Below, one piece after another: positions 21,013 through 30,415 of a DNA stretch of 64,000 nt. Numbering within the stretch: position 1 is the stretch's first letter; each line of letters starts with the position of its first letter. The position numbers were made by a program, and so were the translations under genes. This DNA comes from Idiomarina rhizosphaerae. Lineage in GTDB: Bacteria; Pseudomonadota; Gammaproteobacteria; Enterobacterales; Alteromonadaceae. Under the pieces are notes generated by a model that did not search any database, had not been told where the DNA came from, and saw nothing but the letters and a program-made list of their open reading frames with translations. The DNA is taken from the NCBI RefSeq assembly GCF_024159085.1, contig NZ_JAMZDE010000005.1, positions 186,001-250,000 on the forward strand, written 5' to 3'.

Positions 21013-21038
21013 AAAGGCGCTAAACAGCGCCTTTTTTT
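21013..21038 (+). terminator. Intrinsic terminator of rpmE
   Basis: AAAGGCGCT and AGCGCCTTT form a 9-bp stem around the loop AAAC, followed by an unbroken T run to 21038. This is a classical factor-independent terminator. Confidence 0.92.
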
Positions 21039-21211
21039 GTGCCCGCTCGCCTAAACCTCCTATTGTTAACGAAAAGTTAACTGGTGTACTTTTGAACACT
21101 CGTTAAATTTAGTTCGCGTCATTCGGCATAAAGACGGAGGTAAGATTTGTTTCTTAGCATAAAAGCGATAGACTGATCGGCATTCTGATAACCAGACTCA
21201 GGTATCACCGC

Positions 21212-22456
21212 ATGACAGATTTTCGCCAACAGGCACTGGATTACCACGAATACCCAACTCCGGGTAAAATTTCGGTTGAACTCACCACTCCCGCAGAAAC
21301 CAGCAAGGACTTAGCTCTGGCCTACAGCCCGGGCGTAGCAGAGCCGGTTAGGGAAATAGCTCAGGATCCGGACGCCGCCTACCGTTATACCGCCAAAGGC
21401 AACATGGTTGCGGTTATTACCAACGGAACCGCCATTCTTGGTCTGGGAAATTTAGGGCCGCTGGCGTCAAAACCGGTAATGGAAGGCAAAGCTCTGCTAT
21501 TCAAGCGCTTCGCCGGACTGGACTCTATTGATATTGAAGTGAGTCACCGTACCACGCAAGACTTTATCAATACCGTAGCTAACATTGCCGATACCTTTGG
21601 TGGCATCAACTTAGAAGACATTAAAGCCCCTGAATGTTTCGAAATAGAACAGGCGTTAATAGAGCGCTGCAATGTACCGGTATTCCATGATGATCAACAC
21701 GGTACTGCCATTGTAACGGCCGCCGGTATGCTTAATGCGTTGGAAATTCAAGGTAAAGACCTGGCGGAGTCACGCATTGTTTGCCTTGGTGCCGGTGCTG
21801 CCGCCATTGCCTGTATGGAGCTTTTAATTAAATGTGGCGCACAACGCGAGCACATTTATATGCTTGACTCAAAAGGCGTTATTCATACTCGTCGTGATGA
21901 CTTAAATGAATACAAACAGCTGTTTGCCAACAATACTGACAAGCGTACGCTAAAAGACGTTATTGAAGGTGCCGATATCTTTGTTGGGGTTTCAGGACCA
22001 AACCTACTCAGCGCAGAAGAGTTAAAACTTATGGCACCTAACCCGGTTCTGTTTGCCTGCTCTAACCCAGACCCGGAAATTAAACCGGAAACCGCTATGG
22101 CGGCGCGTGATGACCTGATTATGGGCACCGGACGCTCAGACTACCCGAACCAGGTGAACAACGTTTTATGCTTCCCGTTTATGTTCCGCGGCGCGTTAGA
22201 TGTGCGGGCTACTGCTATTAATGACGAAATGAAGGTTGCCGCGGTAGAGGCCATTCGCCAGCTGGCGAAAGAGCCGGTGCCGGAATCAGTATTAAAAGCG
22301 GCCGGTGTCAAAGAATTAACCTTCGGTCGTGATTATATTATTCCCAAGCCAATTGACCCGCGCTTGTGCCCACGCGTATCGCGCGCCGTTGCCGAAGCTG
22401 CGGTGAAGTCCGGTGCAGCCAAAATCGATTTACCAAAAAATTATATGCAGGATTAA
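21212..22456 (+). CDS. Malic enzyme (oxaloacetate-decarboxylating), short form
   Basis: The 414-residue enzyme oxidatively decarboxylates malate to pyruvate, feeding gluconeogenesis or NADPH supply. The N-terminal part has the malic signature [13 protein letters not shown] and [15 protein letters not shown], the metal site is in [13 protein letters not shown], and the Rossmann motif is [17 protein letters not shown]. The phosphotransacetylase-like C-terminal domain of E. coli MaeB (759 aa) is absent. It is one of the short bacterial malic enzymes. NAD versus NADP preference cannot be read from sequence. Confidence 0.93.
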   Translation: MTDFRQQALDYHEYPTPGKISVELTTPAETSKDLALAYSPGVAEPVREIAQDPDAAYRYTAKGNMVAVITNGTAILGLGNLGPLASKPVMEGKALLFKRFAGLDSIDIEVSHRTTQDFINTVANIADTFGGINLEDIKAPECFEIEQALIERCNVPVFHDDQHGTAIVTAAGMLNALEIQGKDLAESRIVCLGAGAAAIACMELLIKCGAQREHIYMLDSKGVIHTRRDDLNEYKQLFANNTDKRTLKDVIEGADIFVGVSGPNLLSAEELKLMAPNPVLFACSNPDPEIKPETAMAARDDLIMGTGRSDYPNQVNNVLCFPFMFRGALDVRATAINDEMKVAAVEAIRQLAKEPVPESVLKAAGVKELTFGRDYIIPKPIDPRLCPRVSRAVAEAAVKSGAAKIDLPKNYMQD

Positions 22457-22460
22457 TCAC

Positions 22461-22516
22461 GTAGCCTGACATTTATGTCAGGTGAGGTGCCGTTCCTGAC
22501 GTGAACGTCAGGCTAC
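22461..22516. repeat. BIME: two inverted REP units, copy 1
   Basis: A 56-bp element. The left unit is GTAG plus the hairpin CCTGACA-TTTA-TGTCAGG (22461-22482). The right unit, on the opposite strand, is GTAG plus CCTGACG-TTCA-CGTCAGG (22495-22516). A 12-bp linker separates them. GTAG followed by a small hairpin is the known layout of REP sequences mobilised by RAYT (TnpA-REP) proteins. The seventh stem pair differs between units (A-T versus G-C) while pairing is kept. Confidence 0.88.
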
Positions 22517-22544
22517 AAGCTGCGCGTAGGCTTCTGGGGGACAT

Positions 22545-22600
22545 GTAGCCTGACATTTATGTCAGGTGAGGTGCCGTTCCTGACGTGAACGTCAGGCTAC
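22545..22600. repeat. BIME: two inverted REP units, copy 2
   Basis: An exact copy of the 56-bp element at 22461-22516, in the same orientation, after a 28-bp spacer. It ends 15 nt before the metJ stop codon. The pair may act as a bidirectional transcription end or mRNA stabiliser between the converging malic enzyme and metJ genes. No RAYT gene is present in the window. Confidence 0.88.
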
Positions 22601-22615
22601 AGACACAGGCACTGT

Positions 22616-22939
22616 TTAATCGTCGAGCTCTTCGTCGGTTGGAATGGGTAATCCCCGGGCTTCCAGCTCTTCGCGCACGGCTTTGGGGATTTTATTCGGG
22701 TTGGATTTTTGCAAATCTTCGTCTTCCGGTAGCGGCTGACCGGTAAAAGCGTGTAAAAACGCCTCACACAGCAGTTCGCTGTTGGTAGCATGGCGCAGAT
22801 TATTAATTTGGCGACGAGTTCGTTCATCGGTCAGTACTTTTAATACGCGCGTGGGTATTGAGACCGTAACTTTTTTCACCTGCTGACTCTTACGACCGTG
22901 TTCAGCATAAGGGTAAATATATTCGCCGTTCCATTTCAT
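22616..22939 (-). CDS. metJ: Methionine repressor MetJ
   Basis: MetJ is a ribbon-helix-helix dimer that represses methionine genes when bound to S-adenosylmethionine. The 107-residue product matches E. coli MetJ closely, including [13 protein letters not shown], the DNA-binding strand [15 protein letters not shown], and [20 protein letters not shown]. The start at 22939 is set by this similarity; the frame extends 24 codons upstream without homology. It faces metL across a region with MetJ-box-like sequence. The C-terminus is somewhat divergent and acidic. Confidence 0.96.
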   Translation of the reverse strand: MKWNGEYIYPYAEHGRKSQQVKKVTVSIPTRVLKVLTDERTRRQINNLRHATNSELLCEAFLHAFTGQPLPEDEDLQKSNPNKIPKAVREELEARGLPIPTDEELDD

Positions 22940-23016
22940 TGTTATTGTCCCGCTATATAACAAAACCACATAAGTTATAATGAATTGTACCCGAATGAAT
23001 GACCCCGTCAAATTTT

Positions 23017-23032
23017 ATCCGTCTAGATGGCT
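23017..23032. promoter_or_regulatory. MetJ-box-like pair between metJ and metL
   Basis: Two adjacent 8-mers, ATCCGTCT and AGATGGCT, each match the MetJ box AGACGTCT at six of eight positions. MetJ binds arrays of at least two such boxes, and this is the expected place for autoregulation and metL control. The match is moderate. Confidence 0.55.
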
Positions 23033-23113
23033 AAAAGTTGCTGACATTTGCCTGACAATATTTTAGCCTTAGTAGCAGTAATCTAATTCAAGCGAGTAGT
23101 TAAGGAAGGCGGA

Positions 23114-25555
23114 ATGACCACAACTCAGCTCACAGAAGAGCAAAAGCAAGCCGTTGCCGACAGCGTTCAGGTGCATAAGTTTGGCGGCAGCAGTCTTGCC
23201 GATGCGTTCTGCTATCGCCGCGTTGCCCGAATTGTAACCGAGTACGCCGGTGCCAGCGACTTAGTCGTCGTTTCCGCAGCCGGAGATACAACCAACCGCA
23301 TTCTTGCCATTATTAATGCCAAAGCTCAGCCGGGCGACACCGCCAGCATTCTGCTCGATCAATTAGAGAGCTTTCAGCAGGGGTTAATCACCGAACTATT
23401 GAGCGGTGATTTACAACAACAACTGCTGCAACAATCACAACAAGACTTCACCCGCTGGCGTCATTGGTTAGCCGGCGACGAAGTCATTAGCCATAACGCC
23501 GAATTACTGTCCTACGGTGAGCTTTGGTCCGCCCGTTTATTATCAGCTTTACTGCAAAAACAGGGCACCCGTGCCGACTACATTGATGCCCGCGACTTTT
23601 TACTCGCCGCAGATGCTCCTGAGCCGGTTATTCAGGTAGAGCATTCGCGTGAGAAACTGTTACAAAGAGTTGCCCTTCACTCGGGCACCCGCTTTATTGT
23701 TACTGGCTTTATTGCCCGCGGTTTAAACGGCGAGAGTTTAACTCTGGGGCGTAACGGCAGCGACTATTCAGCGACCTTAGTAGGCAGTCTGCTGGATACA
23801 CGTCAAGTTACTATCTGGAAAGACGTTGCCGGCGTTTATTCGGCAGATCCGCGCAAAGTTGAGCGTGTAGTAAGCTTACCAACATTAGACTGGACCGAAG
23901 CTGAAGAACTCGCACGCCTTGGCAGCCCGGTTCTGCACCCAAGAACCTTTCAGCCGGTCGACCGTCAACGCATGGTCATTTCCGTTCGTTCCAGTTTGAA
24001 AGTAGAAAATCAGCAAACTCGTATTGGTCAGTTCCAGAATACTCAGCCCCGCGGAAAAGTTTTCACTTCTCTGTCTGAGGTGGTTCTGTTTAAGGTTGAG
24101 TTGCACGATAAAGCCTTAGTGAAACGTCTGGATGAACTGGAATTAGAACCGCTGGTCAGCTGGACCGAGCCGGAAAATCATCAGCAGTATCTGGTGTTTC
24201 ATCAAAATCACTTAGACTACCTGACCGGCTGGTTAGACAGTCTGGGCGCGGGTGATGCCATTACTCAAATTCGCGGCTATTCCATGCTGGCCATTGTCGG
24301 TAACCGCATTCAGGAAACCGACCAGTTCTCGACCTTTAAATTACAACTTTCCGAACAAAAAGTGCGGCGTTTTGCGCTAACACAGAACGGCGACTCTGCT
24401 GTTGCTATTCTGGAACAAAAGCTTGATAACCGCTTACTCAATCGCTTGCACAGCCAATTATTCAATTATCGTCGCAGCCTGGGTGTGCTGGTCATTGGCC
24501 GCGGCAACATTGGTACGGCCTGGCTGGAACTGTTCCGACAGCAGCGCGACCGCATTAACCAAGTGATGGACGTTCGGGTTATGGGCATCGCCAACTCGCG
24601 GCGTTTATGGCTGGATTACAATGGCGTCGAGCTCACTCAGTGGGCAGAAGACTTCGATCGTCTGGCGCGGCCTTATGTACTCACGGAACTGTTGCGCGAG
24701 TTGCCAAATGCACCATACGACGAGATGGTCGTCATTGACTTGACTGATGCCAAGCAAGTCGCGCAACTGTATCCCAGCTTGTTCGCAAACGGTCTGCATA
24801 TTATCAGCGCCAACAAACGCGCGGGCTCCGCCGACGAAGCGCTGTACCGGGAAATTCGTACCATTCAGCACGAGTACGAGCGTGAATGGCTATACAACAC
24901 CACGGTGGGTGCCGGATTGCCGCTGAATTATGCCATAAACGATTTGCGAAATTCCGGCGACGAAATTCGCAGTATCTCCGGTATTTTCTCGGGTACCATG
25001 TCGTGGCTGTTTGAGAATTTTACCAAAGGAGTCACTTTCAGTTCATTGGTAAAAGAAGCCAAAGAGCGGGGTTATAGCGAGCCTGATCCTCGTGAAGACC
25101 TGTCCTGTCAGGACTTGGTGCGTAAATTACTGATTCTGGCACGCGAAATTGGCTTAAAACTGGACTGGCAGGACATTGAAGTAAAAAGCCTGGTACCGGA
25201 GCATTTACGTGAGCTACCACTTAGCGAGTTTATGCAACGCTTATCCGAACTTGATGAGCCCATGGCGGCGATGCTGGACGAAGCGGCTAAAGACGGCAAA
25301 GTGCCGCGACTGCTGGCCAGCTTTACCGTCAGTGACGAGCAAAGAGTTACTGCTCAGGTTGGTATTGAATACATTCCGGAAGGGGACATGCTGGCCAACT
25401 TAATACCCGGCGAAAACATCTTCGTTATCTACACCGACTGGTATTCCGAAATGCCGTTAGTTATTAGCGGACCTGGTGCGGGTAAACACGTTACTGCTGG
25501 CGGCGTGCAATCGGATCTCAATCAGTTACTGAGTAAACTGGCAGTGGGAGCTTAA
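23114..25555 (+). CDS. metL: Bifunctional aspartate kinase II / homoserine dehydrogenase II
   Basis: An 813-residue fusion carrying out the first and third steps from aspartate to homoserine. The kinase begins with VHKFGGSSLAD near residue 20 and has the substrate motif TLGRNGSDYSATLVG. The dehydrogenase half starts near residue 455 with VLVIGRGNIGTAW and includes NTTVGAGLPL. In E. coli metB lies between metJ and metL; here metL directly follows the metJ divergence. Control by MetJ is likely. Confidence 0.95.
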   Translation: MTTTQLTEEQKQAVADSVQVHKFGGSSLADAFCYRRVARIVTEYAGASDLVVVSAAGDTTNRILAIINAKAQPGDTASILLDQLESFQQGLITELLSGDLQQQLLQQSQQDFTRWRHWLAGDEVISHNAELLSYGELWSARLLSALLQKQGTRADYIDARDFLLAADAPEPVIQVEHSREKLLQRVALHSGTRFIVTGFIARGLNGESLTLGRNGSDYSATLVGSLLDTRQVTIWKDVAGVYSADPRKVERVVSLPTLDWTEAEELARLGSPVLHPRTFQPVDRQRMVISVRSSLKVENQQTRIGQFQNTQPRGKVFTSLSEVVLFKVELHDKALVKRLDELELEPLVSWTEPENHQQYLVFHQNHLDYLTGWLDSLGAGDAITQIRGYSMLAIVGNRIQETDQFSTFKLQLSEQKVRRFALTQNGDSAVAILEQKLDNRLLNRLHSQLFNYRRSLGVLVIGRGNIGTAWLELFRQQRDRINQVMDVRVMGIANSRRLWLDYNGVELTQWAEDFDRLARPYVLTELLRELPNAPYDEMVVIDLTDAKQVAQLYPSLFANGLHIISANKRAGSADEALYREIRTIQHEYEREWLYNTTVGAGLPLNYAINDLRNSGDEIRSISGIFSGTMSWLFENFTKGVTFSSLVKEAKERGYSEPDPREDLSCQDLVRKLLILAREIGLKLDWQDIEVKSLVPEHLRELPLSEFMQRLSELDEPMAAMLDEAAKDGKVPRLLASFTVSDEQRVTAQVGIEYIPEGDMLANLIPGENIFVIYTDWYSEMPLVISGPGAGKHVTAGGVQSDLNQLLSKLAVGA

Positions 25556-25565
25556 TGCTCCCACT
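25543..25565 (+). terminator. Possible terminator hairpin of metL
   Basis: AGTGGGAGC (25543-25551) pairs with GCTCCCACT (25557-25565) around a 5-nt loop that holds part of the metL stop codon. The following tract is only AATTTG, so termination may be weak. Confidence 0.5.
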
Positions 25566-25593
25566 AATTTGTTAGTGCACAGATTTTACCTGA

Positions 25594-28056
25594 CTAGAAT
25601 AAGTCGTCATCATCTTCTTGAAAGATGTCGCCATTAGACTGACCGTTATCGCGACTGTACTCAGTGGGTTCGGTACCACGTATAAAGTATTCAAACCGCG
25701 TGGTGTAGTCACTTTTGTGCGATAACTTGCCGCTTTCTAAGTCGATACGGACATTCACCACACCCGGCGGAATACCAAAATCGCGTGACGGAAACAGCGG
25801 TAGCGCCTTCTCCATAAACAGGATCCAGCCCGGCAACGCAGTTTTCGCACCCGCTTCACCGCCAGTTATTGCCTGCTGACTGGAGTCTACTTCAGGATGC
25901 TTTGACGTGCGTCCTAATTTACGGGAAACATCATCAAACCCAACCCAGACAGTTGTCGCAAGGTCCGAGGTAAAACCTGAGAACCATGTATCACGAACAT
26001 CGTTGGTGGTACCGGTTTTACCGGCAATGTTGCGGCCAACGGCTTCAGTAATGGGTTTAGAGCGCTGAATACGCCAGGACGTACCGTTCCAGCCTGTGCC
26101 ATTTGCCCAACTGCCGCCGCCCCAGACCGCTGAGTTCATTGCCTGCTCAACCAGAAACGCATTTTGTTCGCTAATCACCTGCGGAGCCGGGTTGTCACAG
26201 TCGAAACAAGCGCGCACTGGGTCTGTTTTTTCAATCACATTACCATCAGCGTCTTCAATACGTTTGATAAAGTAGGGCTCTATCAGAAACCCACCGTTTG
26301 AGAAGGCTGCGTATGCACGAGCTACCTGCATGGGTGTCATTGAAAGAGAGCCAAGAGAAAGCGATTCGTTCTCGGGAATTTTTGAGCGGTCCAGACCAAA
26401 TTTGGCCAGGTGATCCGCCACTTTTTTAACTCCCAGTTCGCGAATTAAGCGCACCGAGACCACGTTCTTTGACTTAGCCAAAGCTTTACGCAAACGGATA
26501 GGGCCTTCATAGACTTCCGGCGAGTTTTTAGGTCGCCAGGCTACACCGGATCCCGGATTCCATTGGTTAATGGGCGCATCATTCACCAAGGTAGCCAGGG
26601 TCAAACCCTCTTCAAATGCGGCTGAGTAAATCAAAGGTTTAATATTTGAACCGACCTGACGCTCCGCCTGCAAAGCACGGTTGTACTGGCTCAGCTGGAA
26701 ACTGTATCCACCGACAACAGCGGCAACGGCACCATCGTCGGGCCGTAAAGAGACAATAGCGGAACTGGGTTCGGGAATTTGCGCCAGTCGCCATTCGCTG
26801 CCGTCATTTACCCGACGCAACCAAATAACATGACCCGGCTGCATAATGTCAGCTGCGGTTTCCGGAGGCGGGCCCTGACGTTCCTCGTTTAAGTACTCAC
26901 GAGCCCAGTGCATAGCTTCCCATGGCAGGGTGAGTTTGCCCTCTCCCTTCACTAATACGTCAGCCGATTGCTCTTCGACTGCAGTCACAACCGCTGGAGT
27001 TACCGCACCAATAACACGCAGTTGCTCCAGGTACTTGCGTATAGCTGGTTCTTTAACCGGCTCTTCATTCTTCTCTGCTGACCACAATAAACTAACAGGA
27101 CCGCGATAACCGTGTCGCTCATCATAGCTGTGCAGGTTATCCCATATAGCCTGGCGCGCAGCCAACTGTACGTCGCTTCTGATGGTCGTGTACACCTGAT
27201 AACCTTCGTTATAGGCTTTATCTTCACCATAGCGATCAACCATTTCCTGACGCACCATTTCTGCCAAATAAGGCGCATTAACTGTCACCTCAGCTCCATG
27301 CCGCTGAGCAGTTACCGGGGCGTTAGCAGCTTCTTCAAACTCAGCACGAGTAATTTTCTTCTCGTCCAGCATGCGCAATAAGACAACGCGTCGACGAGCT
27401 TTAGAAGCAATAGGGTTTGAAATAGGGTTCAGGTTAGACGGTGCTTTTGGCAAACCGGCAATGGTTGCCATTTGCGCCAGCGTCAGTTCGTTTAACGGCT
27501 TACCGTAATACACCTGCGCGGCTGCACCGACACCATGAGCACGGTGACCAAAGGTAATTTTATTCAAATAAAGTTCAAGAATTTCGTCTTTACTCAGCAA
27601 CTGTTCAATGTGGACAGCGATAAAAGACTCTTTCACCTTGCGCATCCAGGCACGGTCAAAGCTTAAGAAGAAGTTTCGCGCCAGCTGCATGGTAATGGTA
27701 CTGGCACCTTCCTGAATTTCACCGGTGGTGAGCAACACGCTAAAAGCCCTGGCAACCCCTATAGGATCGACCCCAAAGTGCTGATAAAAACGGCTATCTT
27801 CGGTAGCGAGAAAAGCATCAATAAGCGGCTGAGGTACATCTTCCAGTTTTACCGGAATTCGGCGCTTTTCACCAAACTGTGAGATCAGTTCACCGTCCGC
27901 GGTAAACACCTGCATGGGTGTTTGCAAACGCACGTCCCGCAAGGTTTCCACACTGGGCAACTCGGGCTTAACGTATAAGTAAAGGCTGCCAACCGTTACC
28001 CCGCCAAGAATAATACACACCAGCAAGGTGTAGATTAGCCGCTTAAACCACTTCAA
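25594..28056 (-). CDS. mrcA: Penicillin-binding protein 1A
   Basis: A bifunctional peptidoglycan synthase anchored in the inner membrane (helix about residues 7-28). The glycosyltransferase domain has catalytic Glu86 in EDSRFYQHFG and the ELYLNKITFGHRAHGVGAAA segment. The transpeptidase has SNIK (470-473, active Ser470), SKN (529-531) and KTGTT (680-684). Length is 820 aa. The start is a TTG at 28056: GGAG lies 7 nt upstream, an in-frame TAA immediately precedes it, and the N-terminus then matches E. coli PBP1A. As in E. coli, it is divergent from the pilM/hofM operon. Confidence 0.97.
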   Translation of the reverse strand: MKWFKRLIYTLLVCIILGGVTVGSLYLYVKPELPSVETLRDVRLQTPMQVFTADGELISQFGEKRRIPVKLEDVPQPLIDAFLATEDSRFYQHFGVDPIGVARAFSVLLTTGEIQEGASTITMQLARNFFLSFDRAWMRKVKESFIAVHIEQLLSKDEILELYLNKITFGHRAHGVGAAAQVYYGKPLNELTLAQMATIAGLPKAPSNLNPISNPIASKARRRVVLLRMLDEKKITRAEFEEAANAPVTAQRHGAEVTVNAPYLAEMVRQEMVDRYGEDKAYNEGYQVYTTIRSDVQLAARQAIWDNLHSYDERHGYRGPVSLLWSAEKNEEPVKEPAIRKYLEQLRVIGAVTPAVVTAVEEQSADVLVKGEGKLTLPWEAMHWAREYLNEERQGPPPETAADIMQPGHVIWLRRVNDGSEWRLAQIPEPSSAIVSLRPDDGAVAAVVGGYSFQLSQYNRALQAERQVGSNIKPLIYSAAFEEGLTLATLVNDAPINQWNPGSGVAWRPKNSPEVYEGPIRLRKALAKSKNVVSVRLIRELGVKKVADHLAKFGLDRSKIPENESLSLGSLSMTPMQVARAYAAFSNGGFLIEPYFIKRIEDADGNVIEKTDPVRACFDCDNPAPQVISEQNAFLVEQAMNSAVWGGGSWANGTGWNGTSWRIQRSKPITEAVGRNIAGKTGTTNDVRDTWFSGFTSDLATTVWVGFDDVSRKLGRTSKHPEVDSSQQAITGGEAGAKTALPGWILFMEKALPLFPSRDFGIPPGVVNVRIDLESGKLSHKSDYTTRFEYFIRGTEPTEYSRDNGQSNGDIFQEDDDDLF

Positions 28057-28088
28057 TTATCTGCTCCATGACTTCATTTTTACTACGT

Positions 28089-28124
28089 CAGAACTTACGC
28101 CAGAACTTACTCCAGAAACACGCC
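28089..28124. repeat. 12-bp tandem repeat in the mrcA/pilM divergent promoter
   Basis: Three 12-bp units in tandem: CAGAACTTACGC, CAGAACTTACTC and the more diverged CAGAAACACGCC. They lie 33 to 68 bp upstream of the mrcA start and could be regulator half sites. No known binding protein is recognised. Confidence 0.6.
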
Positions 28125-28246
28125 AAAGTGTTGAAACCGAAATCACCGACATAAATTAGCTCATAACTCTTACTGACTATTATGGAGGATTTTTGTTCAC
28201 AACACTACGCTTGCATCTGGCTTTTCTACAATAAGGATATTGTCTA

Positions 28247-29071
28247 ATGTCATTACTTCGGCAACAACCGCTTGCTGTGCAAATTAATCGTGAAAATTGT
28301 CTGGTTTTACAATTGTCCCGCCGGGGTCGGCATTTTGTTGTCGAACACTTTTCTCAGCAGCACCAGAGCAGCTTAACTGACAAGGGCTTAAAACCAGACA
28401 GCATAGTCTCGGCACTGGACTATAGCGCAACCCACTATCAGAAAATTCCGTTAGACAATAACCAGCAGGTTGAAGAGCAATTACTAGAGAGATTGCCACC
28501 CCAGTTAAAGCTCAATACAGGTATAAGTTACGACTACTTCACCCATGACCGTGGAGAGGAAGCCGAAGCGGTTATTGGTCAGCGTTCAGCACTGGAGGAA
28601 TTACTGGTCTTACTGGCCCCCCTGAAAATGCCGGTACAGGTGGTTGAACCCGTTTATCAGTCGGTTGTGCGGGCAGTTAATGCGGTTTTGCCTTACCTTT
28701 GGCCTGACAATACCAAGTTCGAGACCAACATGAAGTGGGTAGTCGTTGAGCTCCGTCAACAACAATCCATTTTACTTTATTGCAAGAACGGAGTCTTTCA
28801 GCGACTCGACTCTGTCGACACCAACAATTTGGTGGACTTTTTACTTAAGGCTCAGCTTTCTCAGCAATTCGGTTGGGTAATGAGTTTTGGCGATAAAGCC
28901 ATTCAGTCACAACTTGAGCGGCAACTTTCTAATCAACAACAACTGAAGCATCTGGCGCTTTCGACAGCACCCTTTTTCCAGAATAACGTCGCCCCCATTG
29001 TTTCAGCCCTGGACAACGAATTAGTGCTGCTGGGCTTAGCTTTGCGGGGGTTCAGTCAATGGCATCGCTAA
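28247..29071 (+). CDS. PilM/HofM-like pilus assembly protein (short form)
   Basis: A 274-residue cytoplasmic protein at the head of a pilMN(OP)Q set. Similarity to PilM is weak. The call rests on position between mrcA and aroK, where E. coli has hofM, and on the following genes. PilM is an actin-like protein that binds the cytoplasmic tail of PilN; this protein is shorter than typical PilM (about 350 aa), so parts of the actin fold may be missing. Its end overlaps the next gene by 13 nt. Confidence 0.72.
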   Translation: MSLLRQQPLAVQINRENCLVLQLSRRGRHFVVEHFSQQHQSSLTDKGLKPDSIVSALDYSATHYQKIPLDNNQQVEEQLLERLPPQLKLNTGISYDYFTHDRGEEAEAVIGQRSALEELLVLLAPLKMPVQVVEPVYQSVVRAVNAVLPYLWPDNTKFETNMKWVVVELRQQQSILLYCKNGVFQRLDSVDTNNLVDFLLKAQLSQQFGWVMSFGDKAIQSQLERQLSNQQQLKHLALSTAPFFQNNVAPIVSALDNELVLLGLALRGFSQWHR

Positions 29072-29595
29072 ACCTGTTGCAATGGCGGGAGCAAAGCCTA
29101 TGGCTGCGCTACCGCGCGCTGCATTGTCTGGGTATTCTTCTGCTGCTTATTGTTGGCATTTTATCTGTGCAATGGGTCATTTCTTATGAGAGTTACCTGG
29201 GCAATCTAAAGCATCAACTGGCGGAGCAAAAGCTGGCACTGGAAGAACAGAGCGTTCTGCAGCAACGCTGGGAGCAATACCAAAATCAGCAACAGTTGCA
29301 AAAAGCCTTTATCCAACGAAAGCATACTAGCCACGAGATGCTCAATGCATTTTACGCTCTGCTTGAGCGAACACACCACCAACTCCAGCAGCGCGAGCTT
29401 TCCCTTAGCCAGTCACAAATGAAACTCACCGCCATCTACCGGCAGATACAGCAGGTTAATGAACAGTATCTATGGCTGGAAAAACAGTTAGCAAGCCCCG
29501 TTCTAAAGCAGCAGCTATTGCCTCAGCAAGGTGTGGTGTTCTCCTACATTCGTTCTCAGAAAAGCGCGGATAGCGGAGCTCAACCTAATGGCTGA
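29059..29595 (+). CDS. PilN/HofN-like pilus assembly protein
   Basis: A 178-residue bitopic membrane protein. The N-terminus SLNLLQWREQ matches the conserved PilN INLLPWR motif, which docks into PilM. One membrane helix follows (about 23-45), then a long glutamine-rich coiled coil facing the periplasm. It overlaps pilM by 13 nt and the next gene by 8 nt. In type IV pilus and competence systems PilN and PilO form the inner-membrane alignment complex. Confidence 0.78.
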   Translation: MASLNLLQWREQSLWLRYRALHCLGILLLLIVGILSVQWVISYESYLGNLKHQLAEQKLALEEQSVLQQRWEQYQNQQQLQKAFIQRKHTSHEMLNAFYALLERTHHQLQQRELSLSQSQMKLTAIYRQIQQVNEQYLWLEKQLASPVLKQQLLPQQGVVFSYIRSQKSADSGAQPNG

Positions 29596-30415
29596 ATCAC
29601 TTAAAAAACCACTGCGGTTATGGATCGCCGTGGTTCTGCTTTTCACCGCAGGGGCTATTGGTGTCAGTTACTTTCTTACCAGCTATCAGGCAAGCCAGCT
29701 AAATGAGCAGCTTCGGAAGCAAGAGAAACAACTGCATCAGGCCGTTCCCGGGGTTCCTGAACAAACCGAGCCAGTTGTAACGAAGCACGCAGAAACGGAT
29801 GTCTCCACTTTATTAACGCAGGCGGCAAGGCAGCACAACGTCGACCTTTATTATCAACAAAGCCCGGAAAACGCTGAGCAGTGGCTGGTTGGTGCTAACG
29901 GAACTTACCAGAACGCGTTGCGGCTGGTCGCTTCTATCATGCAGGCGCAGCAGGAAATGCGACAGCCGTTCCCGTTTACGCAAACATTAAAATGGCGTGA
30001 CACCGGGGAAAACAGCGGCAAATTAAGCTGGCAATTTCTCTGGTTAACGGCTGGCAGCCCAGCGCCCTCAGAACTTAGCGCCCATTCGTTGTTTAAATCA
30101 GACTTCCCGGACGTTATCGCAGAGCCTACCGAGTGTTTGGGCAAACCTGAAATGCAAAGTGATATTCACATTAGCGACTGGTCTCTGGTGCAGTTAATTG
30201 CCACTCAAACCTCTCCGGTTAAAAAAGCCCTGTTGAAAATACCGGATCAACCACTGCTGACACTTGCGGAAAGTAGCTGGATAGCTGTTCCGCTCATGCA
30301 GCTGCAAGACGTTAACGGCGAATACGCCGAATTTCAGCTTTGGGAAAAGCAATCCGGATGCTGGTCAGCAAAACCGTTGAAAATCCATTTAACTAAGGAC
30401 AATTCCTCACAATGA
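29588..30415 (+). CDS. PilO-PilP-like fused alignment protein
   Basis: A protein of 275 residues starting at the ATG at 29588. The first 150 residues have a membrane helix (about 10-33), a short coiled coil and an alpha/beta region like PilO/HofO. The part from about residue 165 onward (segments DWSLVQLIATQTSPVKKAL and VNGEYAEFQL) resembles the beta domain of PilP/HofP, which contacts the secretin. Only one gene stands where E. coli has hofO and hofP, supporting a fusion. PilP is normally a lipoprotein; the fusion would replace its lipid anchor. It overlaps pilQ by 4 nt. Confidence 0.62.
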   Translation: MAESLKKPLRLWIAVVLLFTAGAIGVSYFLTSYQASQLNEQLRKQEKQLHQAVPGVPEQTEPVVTKHAETDVSTLLTQAARQHNVDLYYQQSPENAEQWLVGANGTYQNALRLVASIMQAQQEMRQPFPFTQTLKWRDTGENSGKLSWQFLWLTAGSPAPSELSAHSLFKSDFPDVIAEPTECLGKPEMQSDIHISDWSLVQLIATQTSPVKKALLKIPDQPLLTLAESSWIAVPLMQLQDVNGEYAEFQLWEKQSGCWSAKPLKIHLTKDNSSQ

